Shown piece after piece: positions 1 through 9,445 of a stretch of DNA of 64,000 bases. The DNA lies in contig CANNCD010000004.1 of assembly GCA_947503035.1 (NCBI GenBank), positions 124,001 through 188,000 of the forward strand. The letters run 5' to 3'. This stretch comes from an uncultured Halocynthiibacter sp. GTDB taxonomy: Bacteria; Pseudomonadota; Alphaproteobacteria; Rhodobacterales; Rhodobacteraceae. Every line of letters begins with the position of its first letter. The first letter of the stretch is position 1. Made by a program: the position numbers and the translations under genes. A model generated the notes under the pieces. That model was not told where the DNA came from. It worked only from the letters and a program-made list of their open reading frames with translations, and did not search any database.

Positions 1-1
1 C

Positions 2-286
2 AAGGCTATTGGCAGGTCCTTTGGCCGCGTGACGATTCGCGATACGCGGTCGCGTTGGGGGTCGTGCACAAGCGATGGGAACCTGATGTATTCGTGGCGG
101 CTTGTCATGGCCCCGCCCGAGGTGCTGGCCTATGTCGCCGCACACGAGGTCGCCCATTTGATCCATATGAACCATTCCGCCGATTTTTGGGCCGAGGTTG
201 GTGGTATTTTCCCTGACTATGATGGACCGCGCCGGTGGCTTCGGGAAAACGGGCATCTTTTGCATCAATATGACTTTGGTGATTGA
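2..286 (+). CDS. YgjP/DUF45-type metallopeptidase, C-terminal part
   Basis: This gene is cut by the left edge of the window, so only its last 94 codons are present; the frame is open back to base 2. The visible part has the RWGSC element followed by the zinc signature HEVAHL and, 10-15 residues on, an N-H-S-x-x-F-W element. This is the layout of the YgjP-like (DUF45, M48-related) metal-dependent hydrolases. The two histidines of HExxH and the later histidine would bind zinc and the glutamate would be catalytic. Cellular role is not established for the family. It ends 33 bases before the gntR start, so the promoter of the regulator may lie inside this gene. Confidence 0.85.
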   Translation, partial: KAIGRSFGRVTIRDTRSRWGSCTSDGNLMYSWRLVMAPPEVLAYVAAHEVAHLIHMNHSADFWAEVGGIFPDYDGPRRWLRENGHLLHQYDFGD

Positions 287-300
287 CCTAGAGGCGTGAT

Positions 301-312
301 TTGTGATCACAA
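301..312. promoter_or_regulatory. Operator-like palindrome TTGTGATCACAA before gntR
   Basis: A perfect 12-bp palindrome lies 7 bases before the gntR start codon and abuts its ribosome binding sequence (AAGGGG). Near-identical palindromes lie in front of sucC and sdhC. Because the site sits between promoter and start, binding would be expected to repress, giving negative autoregulation. That GntR binds here is inference. Confidence 0.7.
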
Positions 313-318
313 AGGGGC

Positions 319-969
319 ATGTTACCTGTTGCCCGATCCCCCGAACCCACAAGTGCGTCGCATGATGTACTGTACCGCACTCTTCGCACGCGCATCATGC
401 ATGGCGAAATTGCCCCCGCGACGGCGCTGACCCTTCGTGGGCTTGGCAAGGAGTTCGGCGTGTCCATGACCCCCGCCCGCGAGGCCGTGCGCAGGCTGGT
501 GGCCGAGGGTGCATTGACCATGTCGCAGTCGGGGCGCGTCACAACGCCTGAGCTCACCAATGAGCGGCTAGAGGAGCTTGCGGCGCTTCGTGCGTTGCTG
601 GAGCCGGAACTGGCGAGCAGGGCGCTCCCACGGGCGCATATGGCCTTGATCGAACGGCTTGAGGCGATCAACATGAACGTCGCCGAGGCGGTCGCGAAAC
701 AGGACGCGGTGACCTATATCAAGGCGAACCTCGATTTTCATCGGACCCTGTATCTGCGCGCACAGGCCCCTGCGATTTTGGCGATGACGGAAACGGTTTG
801 GCTTCAGCTTGGGCCGACGATGCGCGCGCTTTATGGGCGGCTACGGCGGACGGAACCCCCACGGGATCACAAGATCATTATTGCGGCGTTGAAGGCGGGG
901 GATGAACCCAGTCTGCGCTTGGCGATCCGGTCGGATGCGACGCAGGGTTTGCGATTGCTCGCAGGTTAG
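319..969 (+). CDS. GntR-family (FadR/FCD) transcriptional regulator
   Basis: The 216-residue product has an N-terminal winged helix (about residues 15-78) and a C-terminal FCD ligand-binding domain (about 85-215). Helical FCD signatures visible are the D-x-x-F-H type element LDFHRTL and the later DHKII-AA--GD. The last conserved metal-binding histidine of typical FCD proteins seems replaced (AIRSDA), so metal binding may be altered. The start is ATG 319; an in-frame TGA at 304-306 rules out earlier starts. A perfect palindrome precedes it, and the same site recurs as pairs before the suc and sdh operons, so it is the best candidate for a local regulator of the TCA cycle. The ligand is unknown; a TCA-cycle or related organic acid is plausible. 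Confidence 0.9.
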   Translation: MLPVARSPEPTSASHDVLYRTLRTRIMHGEIAPATALTLRGLGKEFGVSMTPAREAVRRLVAEGALTMSQSGRVTTPELTNERLEELAALRALLEPELASRALPRAHMALIERLEAINMNVAEAVAKQDAVTYIKANLDFHRTLYLRAQAPAILAMTETVWLQLGPTMRALYGRLRRTEPPRDHKIIIAALKAGDEPSLRLAIRSDATQGLRLLAG

Positions 970-974
970 GGGAA

Positions 975-996
975 TGGGTGGCGTTGCCGCCACCCA
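975..996. terminator. Hairpin between convergent gntR and lpdA
   Basis: Arms GGGTGGCG (976-983) and CGCCACCC (988-995) form an 8-bp perfect stem with a 4-base loop, extended by one A-T pair. It sits in the 33-base gap between two convergent genes. U-tracts are weak on both sides, so it may be a bidirectional but inefficient terminator. Confidence 0.5.
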
Positions 997-1002
997 AAAT
1001 AA

Positions 1003-2397
1003 TTAGGCGTGGATTGGACCATCGCCAAGGGCAAGCGCAGCTTCGCGCACAGCCTCAGAGTATGTTGGGTGCGCGTGACAGGTCAGCGCGATGTCCTGAG
1101 CAGAAGCACCGAATTCCATCGCAACACAGATCTCGTGGATCATATCGCCGGCTGCTGGGCCGATGATGGCTGCACCCAAGATGCGATCGGTTTCCGGGTC
1201 CGCGATCAGTTTAACGAAACCGTCTGCCTGACCAACAGCCTTGGCGCGGCCGTTGCCCATGAACGAGAACTTGCCAACCTTGACCTTACGGCCTTCGGCT
1301 TTAAGCGCGTCTTCGGTTTGGCCGACTGTTGCGACCTCTGGAGTTGTGTAAACAACACCTGGGATGACGGAATAGTTCACGTGGCCATGTTTGCCCGCAA
1401 GAACCTCGGCGACGGCCATGCCCTCGTCTTCGGCTTTGTGCGCAAGCATCGGACCTTCGATGACGTCACCAATCGCGTAAACGCCAGGAACGTTGGTGGC
1501 CCAGTGACCATCCACAGCAACCTGACCGCGTTCGGTCATTTTCACGCCAAGCGCGTCAAGGCCAAGGCCCTCGGCGAATGGCTTACGGCCTGTCGCCACA
1601 AGAACCACATCGGCGTCGATCACAACATCATCGCCACCCGCCTTAGGTGCATATGTGACCTTGGCTTTGGACTTGGTTGCTTCGGTGCCTTTCACAGCGG
1701 CGCCCATGATAAAGTTCAGGCCCTGCTTTTCTAGGATCTTCTTGAAGGAACGTTGAACGTCTTTGTCCATGCCTGGGCACACCGCGTCCATGTATTCAAC
1801 AACGGTGACCTCTGCGCCAAGACGCGCATAGACGGAACCAAGCTCAAGACCGATAACACCGGCGCCGATCACGACCATTTTCTTTGGGATTTTGCCAAGC
1901 GCAAGCGCGCCTGTGCTGTCCACAACGATACCTTTGTCATTGTCGACCTCAACACCAGGCAAGGAGGACGGAACAGAACCAGAAGCAATCACGATGTTCT
2001 TGGTGTCATAGGTGGTGTCGCCCACCTGTACCTTGCCAGCGGCAGGAATAGACGCCCAGCCCTTGAGCCAGTCGATTTTGTTCTTCTTCATCAAGAATTC
2101 GATGCCGCCAGTGTTCTGACCGATCACGTCTTCTTTGTAGGACAACATCTGTTTCCAATCGACAGATGGGGATTTTCCCTTAAGGCCCATGCCTGCAAAG
2201 TTATGCTCGGCTTCGTGAAGAAGGTGCGTCGCATGCAAGAGCGCCTTGGATGGGATACAGCCAACGTTCAGGCAGGTACCACCAAGGGTTTCGCGGCCTT
2301 CAACGATAGCGGTTTTAAGGCCCAGTTGGGCACAGCGAACTGCGGAGACATAGCCGCCAGGGCCTGCACCGATGATGATGACGTCATATTGTGACAT
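1003..2397 (-). CDS. lpdA: Dihydrolipoyl dehydrogenase (E3)
   Basis: This flavoprotein reoxidises dihydrolipoyl groups with NAD+ and is the E3 subunit of the 2-oxoglutarate dehydrogenase complex. In 464 residues it shows the FAD-binding GAGPGG (residues 10-15), the redox-active pair C42-x4-C47, an NAD-binding [10 protein letters not shown] near residue 178, and the C-terminal catalytic HxHP with a following Glu (H441/H443, E448). Length is normal for the family. It is the last gene of the sucC-sucD-odhA-odhB-lpdA operon. A 194-base gap with two hairpins separates it from odhB, so its level may be tuned separately. Its position after odhB suggests an E3 dedicated to the 2-oxoglutarate complex, although sharing with other complexes cannot be excluded. 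Confidence 0.96.
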   Translation of the reverse strand: MSQYDVIIIGAGPGGYVSAVRCAQLGLKTAIVEGRETLGGTCLNVGCIPSKALLHATHLLHEAEHNFAGMGLKGKSPSVDWKQMLSYKEDVIGQNTGGIEFLMKKNKIDWLKGWASIPAAGKVQVGDTTYDTKNIVIASGSVPSSLPGVEVDNDKGIVVDSTGALALGKIPKKMVVIGAGVIGLELGSVYARLGAEVTVVEYMDAVCPGMDKDVQRSFKKILEKQGLNFIMGAAVKGTEATKSKAKVTYAPKAGGDDVVIDADVVLVATGRKPFAEGLGLDALGVKMTERGQVAVDGHWATNVPGVYAIGDVIEGPMLAHKAEDEGMAVAEVLAGKHGHVNYSVIPGVVYTTPEVATVGQTEDALKAEGRKVKVGKFSFMGNGRAKAVGQADGFVKLIADPETDRILGAAIIGPAAGDMIHEICVAMEFGASAQDIALTCHAHPTYSEAVREAALALGDGPIHA

Positions 2398-2517
2398 GCT
2401 TTTTCCTTTGTTCTGCGCGCCGTGTTCTGAGGGCTCCTGTCCGTGAATTGAGCCACGGGCGAGGGGGCAGCGCTTATTGTGTGCGGTTGGCTAGCGGAGG
2501 AGCAGCCGAAAATGTTG

Positions 2518-2539
2518 GGCCCCGCTATGGTTCGGGGCC
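2518..2539. repeat. Hairpin 1 in the odhB-lpdA spacer
   Basis: Arms GGCCCCG (2518-2524) and CGGGGCC (2533-2539) pair perfectly around an 8-base loop. No U-tract follows on the transcribed minus strand. It lies 13 bases or less from a second, longer hairpin; together they resemble mRNA-stabilising or processing structures rather than a full terminator. Confidence 0.5.
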
Positions 2540-2548
2540 GAAAGAGGC

Positions 2549-2582
2549 GGGGTCGGCTGATGCATTCATACCAGCCGACCCC
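2549..2582. repeat. Hairpin 2 in the odhB-lpdA spacer
   Basis: Arms GGGGTCGGCTG (2549-2559) and CAGCCGACCCC (2572-2582) form an 11-bp perfect stem with a 12-base loop, ten bases after the odhB stop codon on the minus strand. It could protect the 3' end of the upstream odhAB message or reduce read-through into lpdA. Confidence 0.55.
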
Positions 2583-2591
2583 AGTTCGTTA

Positions 2592-4061
2592 TTACAGGTC
2601 CATCAACAGACGACGTGGATCTTCGAGTGCTTCTTTGACGCGCACAAGGAAGGTCACAGCGCCTTTGCCGTCTACGATGCGGTGATCGTAAGAAAGCGCA
2701 AGGTACATCATCGGACGGATCACAACCTGACCGTTGATCGCCATTGGGCGTTCTTGGATCTTGTGCATGCCGAGGATACCGGACTGTGGTGGGTTCAGAA
2801 TTGGGGAAGACATCAAGGAACCGTAAACACCACCGTTAGAGATGGTGAAGGAGCCGCCCTGCATTTCCGCCATGGACAGTTTGCCGTCACGTGCACGTGC
2901 GCCTTTTTCAGCAATCGCCTTTTCGATGTCGGCAAAGGACATCTGGTCGGCGTTGTTGATCACAGGAACAACCAGACCGGTTGGTGTACCGGCAGCGATG
3001 CCCATGTTGACGTAGTTTTTGTAAACGATGTCTGTGCCGTCGATTTCGGCGTTCACTTCTGGAACTTCTTTCAGAGCGTGCACACAGGCCTTGGTGAAGA
3101 AGGACATAAAGCCAAGCTTTACGCCGTGTTTCTTAAGGAACAGGTCTTTGTACTCGTTGCGAAGCGCCATAACTTCGGTCATGTCGACCTCGTTATAAGT
3201 GGTAAGCATCGCAGCGGTGTTCTGAGAGTCTTTCAGACGTTTCGCGATGGTCTGACGTAGACGTGTCATTTTCACGCGCTCTTCGCCACCGGCGTTCGCT
3301 TCGGAACGTGGAGCAGCAGGAGCAGCGGCAGCAACAGGCGCAGCCTTTGGAGCGGCGATGGCAGCAAGAACGTCGCCCTTCATCACACGACCGTCACGGC
3401 CAGAACCAGTCACAGAGCCAGCAGCCATGTTGTTTTCCGCCATCAGTTTCTTGGCAGCAGGCGCGTCTTCGACGTCCTTGCCACCCGCAGGAGCAGCAGG
3501 CGCAGCAGCAGGGGCCGCGGCGGATGCAGATGCACCACCGATAACCGCCAATTTCGCAGAAGCATCAACAGTAGAGCCTTCTGCCGCGATGATCTCGGAC
3601 AGAACGCCGGACGCAGGGGCAGGAACCTCAACGGATACTTTGTCGGTCTCAAGCTCACAGAGCATTTCGTCCTGTGCGACTGTGTCGCCAACGGCCTTGA
3701 ACCATGTTGCAACGGTGGCTTCGGTTACGGATTCACCAAGGGTTGGAACCATAACGTCAACGGCTTCGGAGGATGCAGCAGGCGCAGCAGCCGGAGCCGC
3801 AGCAGCAGGGGCAGCCGCAGCGCCACCTTCGGAGATTGTCGCCAACAGGGCGTCAACACCAACGGTTACGCCTTCGGCTGCAACGATTTCGCCAAGTGTA
3901 CCGGCTGCGGTCGCTGGGACCTCAACCGTTACTTTGTCTGTTTCAAGCTCGCAGAGCATTTCATCAACAGCCACCGCGTCACCTGGTTTTTTGAACCAGG
4001 TTGCAACGGTTGCTTCTGTGACGGATTCGCCAAGGGTTGGGACGCGTACTTCGGTTGTCAT
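2592..4061 (-). CDS. odhB: Dihydrolipoyllysine succinyltransferase (E2) of 2-oxoglutarate dehydrogenase
   Basis: The E2 core transfers the succinyl group from lipoyllysine to CoA. The 489-residue protein has two lipoyl domains in tandem, not the single one of E. coli SucB: lysines K43 and K141 each sit in ETDKV, and both repeats carry [18 protein letters not shown]. They are joined by Ala/Pro-rich linkers. An E3-binding peripheral domain follows (about 200-235), then the acyltransferase core ending in the catalytic DHRxxDG motif. It starts 3 bases after the odhA stop, implying translational coupling. The nearly identical lipoyl repeats suggest duplication within the gene. Confidence 0.96.
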   Translation of the reverse strand: MTTEVRVPTLGESVTEATVATWFKKPGDAVAVDEMLCELETDKVTVEVPATAAGTLGEIVAAEGVTVGVDALLATISEGGAAAAPAAAAPAAAPAASSEAVDVMVPTLGESVTEATVATWFKAVGDTVAQDEMLCELETDKVSVEVPAPASGVLSEIIAAEGSTVDASAKLAVIGGASASAAAPAAAPAAPAGGKDVEDAPAAKKLMAENNMAAGSVTGSGRDGRVMKGDVLAAIAAPKAAPVAAAAPAAPRSEANAGGEERVKMTRLRQTIAKRLKDSQNTAAMLTTYNEVDMTEVMALRNEYKDLFLKKHGVKLGFMSFFTKACVHALKEVPEVNAEIDGTDIVYKNYVNMGIAAGTPTGLVVPVINNADQMSFADIEKAIAEKGARARDGKLSMAEMQGGSFTISNGGVYGSLMSSPILNPPQSGILGMHKIQERPMAINGQVVIRPMMYLALSYDHRIVDGKGAVTFLVRVKEALEDPRRLLMDL

Positions 4062-4064
4062 GGG

Positions 4065-7019
4065 TTATTTCCCTTTGATGGTAAGCGCATCGTCAACGAG
4101 CGCGATTTGTTGTGCTTTGTGCTGGCTTGCGAGACCGGTCGCAGGAGACGCGGACGCTGGGCGACCTACGTATGCTGGACGTTCTGCTTTGCCAGAGGTG
4201 CGGCCAAGAACCCATTCGATATTGGGTTCGATGAATGACCATGCGCCTTGGTTCTTTGGTTCTTCTTGGCACCAAACGACGTCTGCGTTTTTGAACCGCT
4301 CCAATTCCTTGGCCAAAGACATGGCAGGGAATGGGTAGTATTGTTCAACACGCAACAGATAGATGTCGTCGATCCCGCGAGCGTCGCGTTCCTCAAGAAG
4401 GTCATAGTAGACCTTACCGGAACACATCACGACGCGCTTGATCTTGTCGTCTGCTTTCAATTTGGTCTCGGAGTTGCCTTTTTCCGCATCATCCCAAAGG
4501 ACACGGTGGAACGAGGAACCCGTTGTGAAATCTTCGGCTGTGGAAACCGCCATTTTGTGACGTAGCAAGGATTTCGGTGTCATCATGACCAATGGTTTAC
4601 GGAAACCACGGTGCAGCTGACGACGTAGAATGTGGAAGTAGTTCGCAGGCGTTGTACAGTTCGCAACGATCCAGTTGTCGCCTCCACACATCTGCAAGAA
4701 ACGTTCCAAACGCGCGGAGGAGTGCTCAGGACCCTGACCCTCAAAACCGTGCGGAAGAAGCATTACAAGACCGGACATGCGCAACCATTTGCTTTCACCG
4801 GAACTGATGAATTGGTCGAACATGATCTGTGCGCCGTTGGCGAAATCGCCGAACTGGGCTTCCCAAAGGACAAGCGCGTTTGGCTCGGCCAATGAGTAGC
4901 CATATTCAAAACCAAGCACCGCGTACTCGGACAACATGGAGTCGATCACTTCGTACTGTGCCTGACCGTCTTTGATGTTGTTGAGCGGATAGTAACGCTC
5001 TTCGTTTTCTTGGTTCACGAAACCAGAGTGACGCTGAGAGAAGGTACCACGTGTGGAATCCTGACCCGCAAGACGCACAGGGTAACCTTCGGTCAACAAG
5101 GAGCCGAACGCCAATGCCTCACCGGTTGCCCAGTCGAAACCTTTGCCGGTTTCAAACATCTTGGTTTTCGCATCAAGCAAACGACCAACCGTTTTGTGAA
5201 GCGGGAAGCCATCAGGAGCCTTGGTCAAAGAGGCGCCGACTTCTTTCATTGTCTCTTCGGAGATTGATGTCGCGCCGCGCTCATAGTCTTCGCCGCGTTT
5301 GTCCAAGTGGGACCAACGACCATCAAGCCAGTCAGCTTTGTTTGGTTTGTATTCCTTGCCGGCTTCGAATTCGGTATTCAGGTGCGCTTGGAACGCGGCC
5401 TTCATATCTTCGATTTCGCCTTCTGGCATCAGCCCGTCTTTGACAAGACGCTCTGTGTAAAGCGCAAGAGTTGTCTTTTGCTTTTTGATCTTCTTGTACA
5501 TTTCCGGGTTGGTGAACATGGGCTCGTCGCCCTCGTTGTGACCAAAGCGGCGGTAGCAGAAGATGTCCAAAACAACGTCTTTGTGGAACTTCTGACGGAA
5601 CTCGGTGGCAACGCGTGCAGCGTGAACAACGGCCTCGGGGTCGTCACCGTTCACGTGGAAAATCGGCGCTTCAACCATCAGAGCGATGTCTGTTGGATAT
5701 GGGGATGAACGCGAGAAGTGCGGCGCGGTGGTGAAACCAATTTGGTTGTTCACAACGATGTGGATTGTACCGCCGGTTTTGTGACCCTTAAGACCAGAAA
5801 GACCAAAGCCCTCGGCCACAACACCCTGACCTGCAAAGGCAGCATCACCGTGCAGAAGGATCGGCATAACTTTGATGCGATCAACGTCGTTCAATTGGTC
5901 CTGTTTCGCGCGGACCTTACCGATAACAACGGGGTTCACGGCCTCAAGGTGCGATGGGTTCGCAGTGAGGGACAGGTGAACGGTGTTGCCGTCAAATTCG
6001 CGGTCAGAGGACGCACCGAGGTGGTATTTCACATCGCCAGAACCATCAACGTCTTCTGGTTTGAACGACCCACCTTGGAATTCGTTAAAGATCGCGCGGT
6101 AGGGTTTGCTCATGACATTCGCAAGAACAGACAGACGACCACGGTGCGGCATGCCGACAACGATGTCTTCTACACCCAGCTGGCCACCACGTTTGATGAT
6201 CTGCTCCATCGCCGGAATGAGGCTCTCGCCGCCATCAAGACCGAAACGTTTGGTGCCCATGTATTTCACGTGCAGGAACTTCTCAAAGCCTTCGGCCTCA
6301 ACAAGTTTGTTCAGGATGGCTTTGCGGCCGTTCTTGGTGAATTCGATTTCTTTGCCCAGACCCTCGATGCGTTCCTTGAGCCAGCTCGCTTCTTCTGGGT
6401 TGGAGATGTGCATGTATTGCAGGGCAAATGTGCCGCAATATGTGCGTTTTACGATATCAACGATTTGGCGAATGGACGCCATCTGAAGACCAAGCACATT
6501 GTCGATAAAGATCGGACGGTCCATGTCGGCTTCCGTGAAACCATATGTGGCCGGATCAAGTTCGGGATGTGCAGTTGGTTCTTTCATGCCCAATGGATCG
6601 AGGTTCGCAGCAAGGTGGCCACGGATACGATAGGCACGGATCAACATAATCGCGCGGATGGAATCCAGCACGGCGCGTTTTACTTGATCGTCAGAAACGG
6701 AAACACCTTTTTCGGCGGCCTTTTCTTTGATCTTCTTCGCGGCTTTCTCTGGCTCGGCGGCCCATTGACCGTCAAGAGCCTGCGTTAGGTCATCGTTTGG
6801 AACAGGCGGCCAATCTTGGCGCCCCCACGTTGGGCCTGCGGCCTCGGCCTGAACATCGGAACCGGCATCGCCAAGCTCCTTAAAGAACGCCTGCCACGCC
6901 GCATCAACCGCGTTCGGATCGCGGGCATACTGTGCGTAGAGCTGTTCGATGTATTCGGCGTTGTGCCCCTGCAAAAAGCTTGAGGCGTGGAGAACGTCGT
7001 TATTGGATTGTTCTGTCAT
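4065..7019 (-). CDS. odhA: 2-oxoglutarate dehydrogenase E1 component
   Basis: This thiamine-diphosphate enzyme decarboxylates 2-oxoglutarate and succinylates the lipoyl group of OdhB. Seen in the 984 residues are an N-terminal E2-docking segment (S-F-L-x-G-x-N then YxxW-like positions), the active-site elements GMPHRGRL and HGDAAFAGQG, and the ThDP/Mg motif around NGDDPEAV. Length is typical (about 930-1000). ATG 7019 is chosen over an in-frame TTG 36 bases further upstream because the protein then begins at the usual N-terminus. It lies in the suc operon between sucD and odhB; a terminator-like hairpin precedes it. Confidence 0.96.
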   Translation of the reverse strand: MTEQSNNDVLHASSFLQGHNAEYIEQLYAQYARDPNAVDAAWQAFFKELGDAGSDVQAEAAGPTWGRQDWPPVPNDDLTQALDGQWAAEPEKAAKKIKEKAAEKGVSVSDDQVKRAVLDSIRAIMLIRAYRIRGHLAANLDPLGMKEPTAHPELDPATYGFTEADMDRPIFIDNVLGLQMASIRQIVDIVKRTYCGTFALQYMHISNPEEASWLKERIEGLGKEIEFTKNGRKAILNKLVEAEGFEKFLHVKYMGTKRFGLDGGESLIPAMEQIIKRGGQLGVEDIVVGMPHRGRLSVLANVMSKPYRAIFNEFQGGSFKPEDVDGSGDVKYHLGASSDREFDGNTVHLSLTANPSHLEAVNPVVIGKVRAKQDQLNDVDRIKVMPILLHGDAAFAGQGVVAEGFGLSGLKGHKTGGTIHIVVNNQIGFTTAPHFSRSSPYPTDIALMVEAPIFHVNGDDPEAVVHAARVATEFRQKFHKDVVLDIFCYRRFGHNEGDEPMFTNPEMYKKIKKQKTTLALYTERLVKDGLMPEGEIEDMKAAFQAHLNTEFEAGKEYKPNKADWLDGRWSHLDKRGEDYERGATSISEETMKEVGASLTKAPDGFPLHKTVGRLLDAKTKMFETGKGFDWATGEALAFGSLLTEGYPVRLAGQDSTRGTFSQRHSGFVNQENEERYYPLNNIKDGQAQYEVIDSMLSEYAVLGFEYGYSLAEPNALVLWEAQFGDFANGAQIMFDQFISSGESKWLRMSGLVMLLPHGFEGQGPEHSSARLERFLQMCGGDNWIVANCTTPANYFHILRRQLHRGFRKPLVMMTPKSLLRHKMAVSTAEDFTTGSSFHRVLWDDAEKGNSETKLKADDKIKRVVMCSGKVYYDLLEERDARGIDDIYLLRVEQYYPFPAMSLAKELERFKNADVVWCQEEPKNQGAWSFIEPNIEWVLGRTSGKAERPAYVGRPASASPATGLASQHKAQQIALVDDALTIKGK

Positions 7020-7038
7020 CGCGATACCTAAGTATGTT

Positions 7039-7070
7039 AAAACCTGCGCCGCCAAAAACGGGGCGCAGGC
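7039..7070 (-). terminator. Attenuator-like hairpin between sucD and odhA
   Basis: Arms CCTGCGCC (7043-7050) and GGCGCAGG (7062-7069) form an 8-bp perfect stem, and the minus-strand transcript continues directly into TTTT. It lies in the 72-base gap between sucD and odhA, so part of transcription may stop after sucCD. Partial termination is inference. Confidence 0.5.
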
Positions 7071-7091
7071 GTTGATTTCAAAATGTTGGTA

Positions 7092-7973
7092 TTAGCCGAT
7101 TGCTTTTAGAACAGCTTCGCCAAGTGTGGCTGGGCTGTCTGCAACGATGATACCAGCAGATTTCATTGCTTCGATCTTGCTTTCCGCGTCACCAACACCA
7201 CCAGCAACAATCGCGCCAGCGTGGCCCATGCGACGGCCGGGAGGCGCTGTGCGACCCGCGATAAAGCCAGCAACTGGCTTAGAACGGCCACGCTTTGCTT
7301 CGTCTTTTAGGAATTGCGCAGCTTCTTCTTCTGCGGAACCACCGATTTCACCGATCATGATGATGGACTGTGTTTCGTCGTCCGCAAGGAACATTTCCAA
7401 CACGTCAAGGTGCTCTGTGCCTTTGATGGGGTCACCACCGATACCAACAGCGGAAGACTGGCCAAGGCCGATGTCAGATGTCTGTTTCACGGCTTCGTAT
7501 GTCAATGTACCGGAACGAGACACAACACCAACGGAACCACGTTTGTGGATGGAACCAGGCATAATACCGATCTTACATGCGTCTGGTGTAATCACACCTG
7601 GGCAGTTTGGACCGATAAGACGGGATTTGGAGTCAACCAAAGCGCGCTTTACTTTCATCATATCAAGAACAGGGATGCCCTCGGTGATACAGATGATAAG
7701 TTCCATTTCTGCGTCGATTGCCTCGAGGATCGAGTCAGCCGCGAAGGGCGGAGGAACGTAGATCACAGATGCGTTTGCTTCTGTTACGTGCTTTGCTTCG
7801 TGAACCGAGTTGAACACAGGAAGGTTCAGGTGGGATTGACCACCTTTGCCGGGTGTTACGCCGCCAACCATTTTTGTGCCGTATGCAATCGCTTGCTCGG
7901 TGTGGAATGTACCCTGAGAACCAGTAAGGCCCTGACAGATTACTTTTGTGTTTTCGTCTACTAGAACTGCCAT
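7092..7973 (-). CDS. sucD: Succinate-CoA ligase subunit alpha
   Basis: The alpha subunit carries the CoA-binding Rossmann domain and the histidine phosphorylated during interconversion of succinyl-CoA and succinate plus nucleoside triphosphate. The 293-residue protein shows the N-terminal CoA-binding region ([20 protein letters not shown] type), the internal SRSGTLTYE motif and the phospho-histidine in GHAGAI near residue 250. Family length is about 290. It begins 4 bases after the sucC stop and is co-transcribed with it. Confidence 0.97.
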   Translation of the reverse strand: MAVLVDENTKVICQGLTGSQGTFHTEQAIAYGTKMVGGVTPGKGGQSHLNLPVFNSVHEAKHVTEANASVIYVPPPFAADSILEAIDAEMELIICITEGIPVLDMMKVKRALVDSKSRLIGPNCPGVITPDACKIGIMPGSIHKRGSVGVVSRSGTLTYEAVKQTSDIGLGQSSAVGIGGDPIKGTEHLDVLEMFLADDETQSIIMIGEIGGSAEEEAAQFLKDEAKRGRSKPVAGFIAGRTAPPGRRMGHAGAIVAGGVGDAESKIEAMKSAGIIVADSPATLGEAVLKAIG

Positions 7974-7977
7974 GATC

Positions 7978-9174
7978 TTAGCCCTTCACCGCTTTAACGA
8001 TTTTTTCTGCACCGTCTTTGAGGTCATCAGCTGCGATCACGTCAACATCAGAGTTGTTGATGATGGCTTTGCCTTCTTCGACTTTGGTACCTTCGAGGCG
8101 TACAACCAATGGAACCTGAAGGCCCACTTCTTTTACGGCTGCGATAACGCCTTCTGCGATAACATCACAACGCATGATGCCGCCGAAGATGTTAACAAGG
8201 ATACCTTTAACGTTTGGATCAGATGTAATGATCTTGAACGCTTCGGTTACTTTCTCTTTGGTCGCGCCGCCACCTACGTCGAGGAAGTTCGCTGGCTCAG
8301 CACCGTAGAGTTTGATGATGTCCATAGTGGCCATCGCAAGACCCGCGCCGTTCACCATACAACCGATTTCGCCGTCTAGGGCGATGTAGTTTAGGTCGAA
8401 CTTAGAAGCTTCGAGCTCTTTTGCGTCTTCTTCTGTTTCGTCGCGAAGTGCGGCGATGTCAGCGTGGCGATAGATCGCGTTGCCGTCGAAGGAAACTTTG
8501 GCATCAAGCACTTTAAGGTCGAGAGTTTTCTCAAGAACGATAAGTGGGTTGATTTCGAGCATCTCCATGTCTTTCTCAACGAAAGCACGGTATAGGTTGC
8601 CCATAAGCGCAACACACTGTTTGATCTGCGCGCCTTCTAGGCCAAGCGCGAATGCAACGCGGCGGCCGTGGTATGGCTGGTAGCCAGTCGCAGGATCAAC
8701 AGAGAAAGATAGGATCTTTTCTGGTGTGGATGCCGCTACTTCTTCGATGTCCATGCCGCCTTCGGTGGAACATACGAATGAAATGCGGGACGTTACGCGA
8801 TCAACCAACAGCGCGAGGTATAGTTCTGTTTCGATGTCAGAACCATCTTCGATGTAGATGCGGTTAACCTGTTTGCCAGCTGGACCAGTTTGGTGTGTGA
8901 CAAGTGTACGGCCGAGCATCGCCTTTGCGTGCTCTTCTGCTTCTGCAACGGAGAAGGCAAGGCGAACGCCACCCTTTTCACCAGCTTCGGCTTCTTTAAA
9001 TGTACCTTTGCCGCGACCACCAGCGTGGATCTGCGCCTTAACAACCCACAGTGGGCCGTCCATTTCGCCTGCAGCCGCTTTCGCGTCTTCGGCCTTAAGT
9101 ACCGCGCGACCTTCTGAAACCGGTGCGCCGTATTCGCGAAGGAGTGCCTTCGCTTGGTATTCGTGGATGTTCAT
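7978..9174 (-). CDS. sucC: Succinate-CoA ligase subunit beta
   Basis: The beta subunit binds the nucleotide and succinate. The 398-residue protein begins [16 protein letters not shown] and has an ATP-grasp fold (about 1-240) and a C-terminal ligase domain with [12 protein letters not shown]. It is the first gene of the suc operon. Its 271-base upstream region holds two operator-like palindromes 106-138 bases before the start, and a further inverted repeat GTTAAAA-N5-TTTTAAC at 9226-9244 in the leader. Regulation by the window's GntR protein is proposed from the shared sites. Confidence 0.97.
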   Translation of the reverse strand: MNIHEYQAKALLREYGAPVSEGRAVLKAEDAKAAAGEMDGPLWVVKAQIHAGGRGKGTFKEAEAGEKGGVRLAFSVAEAEEHAKAMLGRTLVTHQTGPAGKQVNRIYIEDGSDIETELYLALLVDRVTSRISFVCSTEGGMDIEEVAASTPEKILSFSVDPATGYQPYHGRRVAFALGLEGAQIKQCVALMGNLYRAFVEKDMEMLEINPLIVLEKTLDLKVLDAKVSFDGNAIYRHADIAALRDETEEDAKELEASKFDLNYIALDGEIGCMVNGAGLAMATMDIIKLYGAEPANFLDVGGGATKEKVTEAFKIITSDPNVKGILVNIFGGIMRCDVIAEGVIAAVKEVGLQVPLVVRLEGTKVEEGKAIINNSDVDVIAADDLKDGAEKIVKAVKG

Positions 9175-9279
9175 GGAACTTTCCCTCGTTCTTGCTCTCT
9201 TGCGGAGTAAACACGCACGGGAGCAGTTAAAAAAGCGTTTTAACGTGCAAAATACATTTTAGTCGGAAAAAACCGCACT

Positions 9280-9291
9280 TTGTGATCACAA
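9280..9291. promoter_or_regulatory. Operator-like palindrome, proximal site before sucC
   Basis: TTGTGATCACAA, identical to the palindrome before gntR. Its centre lies exactly 21 bp from the centre of the next site, which places both on the same face of the helix. It is 106 bases upstream of sucC. Confidence 0.7.
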
Positions 9292-9300
9292 GTATTTTTT

Positions 9301-9312
9301 GTGTGATCACAA
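9301..9312. promoter_or_regulatory. Operator-like palindrome, distal site before sucC
   Basis: GTGTGATCACAA differs from the gntR site by one outer base. It pairs with the site at 9280-9291 in an arrangement repeated before sdhC. The intergenic region is shared with the divergent glycosyltransferase gene, which could also be affected. Confidence 0.65.
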
Positions 9313-9445
9313 AACGAGCATTGACATATCCGTCACAAGATTCGCCGTTGTTTTGGCAGTTCAACTGGAAACTAGAAAATTAGCTAATTTTGAGTTAAAA
9401 GTGATTCAATAATAAAAAAACGAGCACAAAAATACAGGTGATATT

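Noticed and set aside
2391-3260. Long plus-strand frames across lpdA and odhB
   Set aside because: They are antisense shadows of strongly conserved enzymes on the minus strand and have no family features.
5718-6788. 356-codon plus-strand frame opposite odhA
   Set aside because: It lies antisense to the odhA active-site region; length is due to high GC third positions of the real gene.
9226-9244. GTTAAAA-N5-TTTTAAC before sucC as a CtrA site or terminator
   Set aside because: Spacing does not fit TTAA-N7-TTAA, and it lies in the leader of an expressed operon without a following U-run; left as an unexplained repeat.
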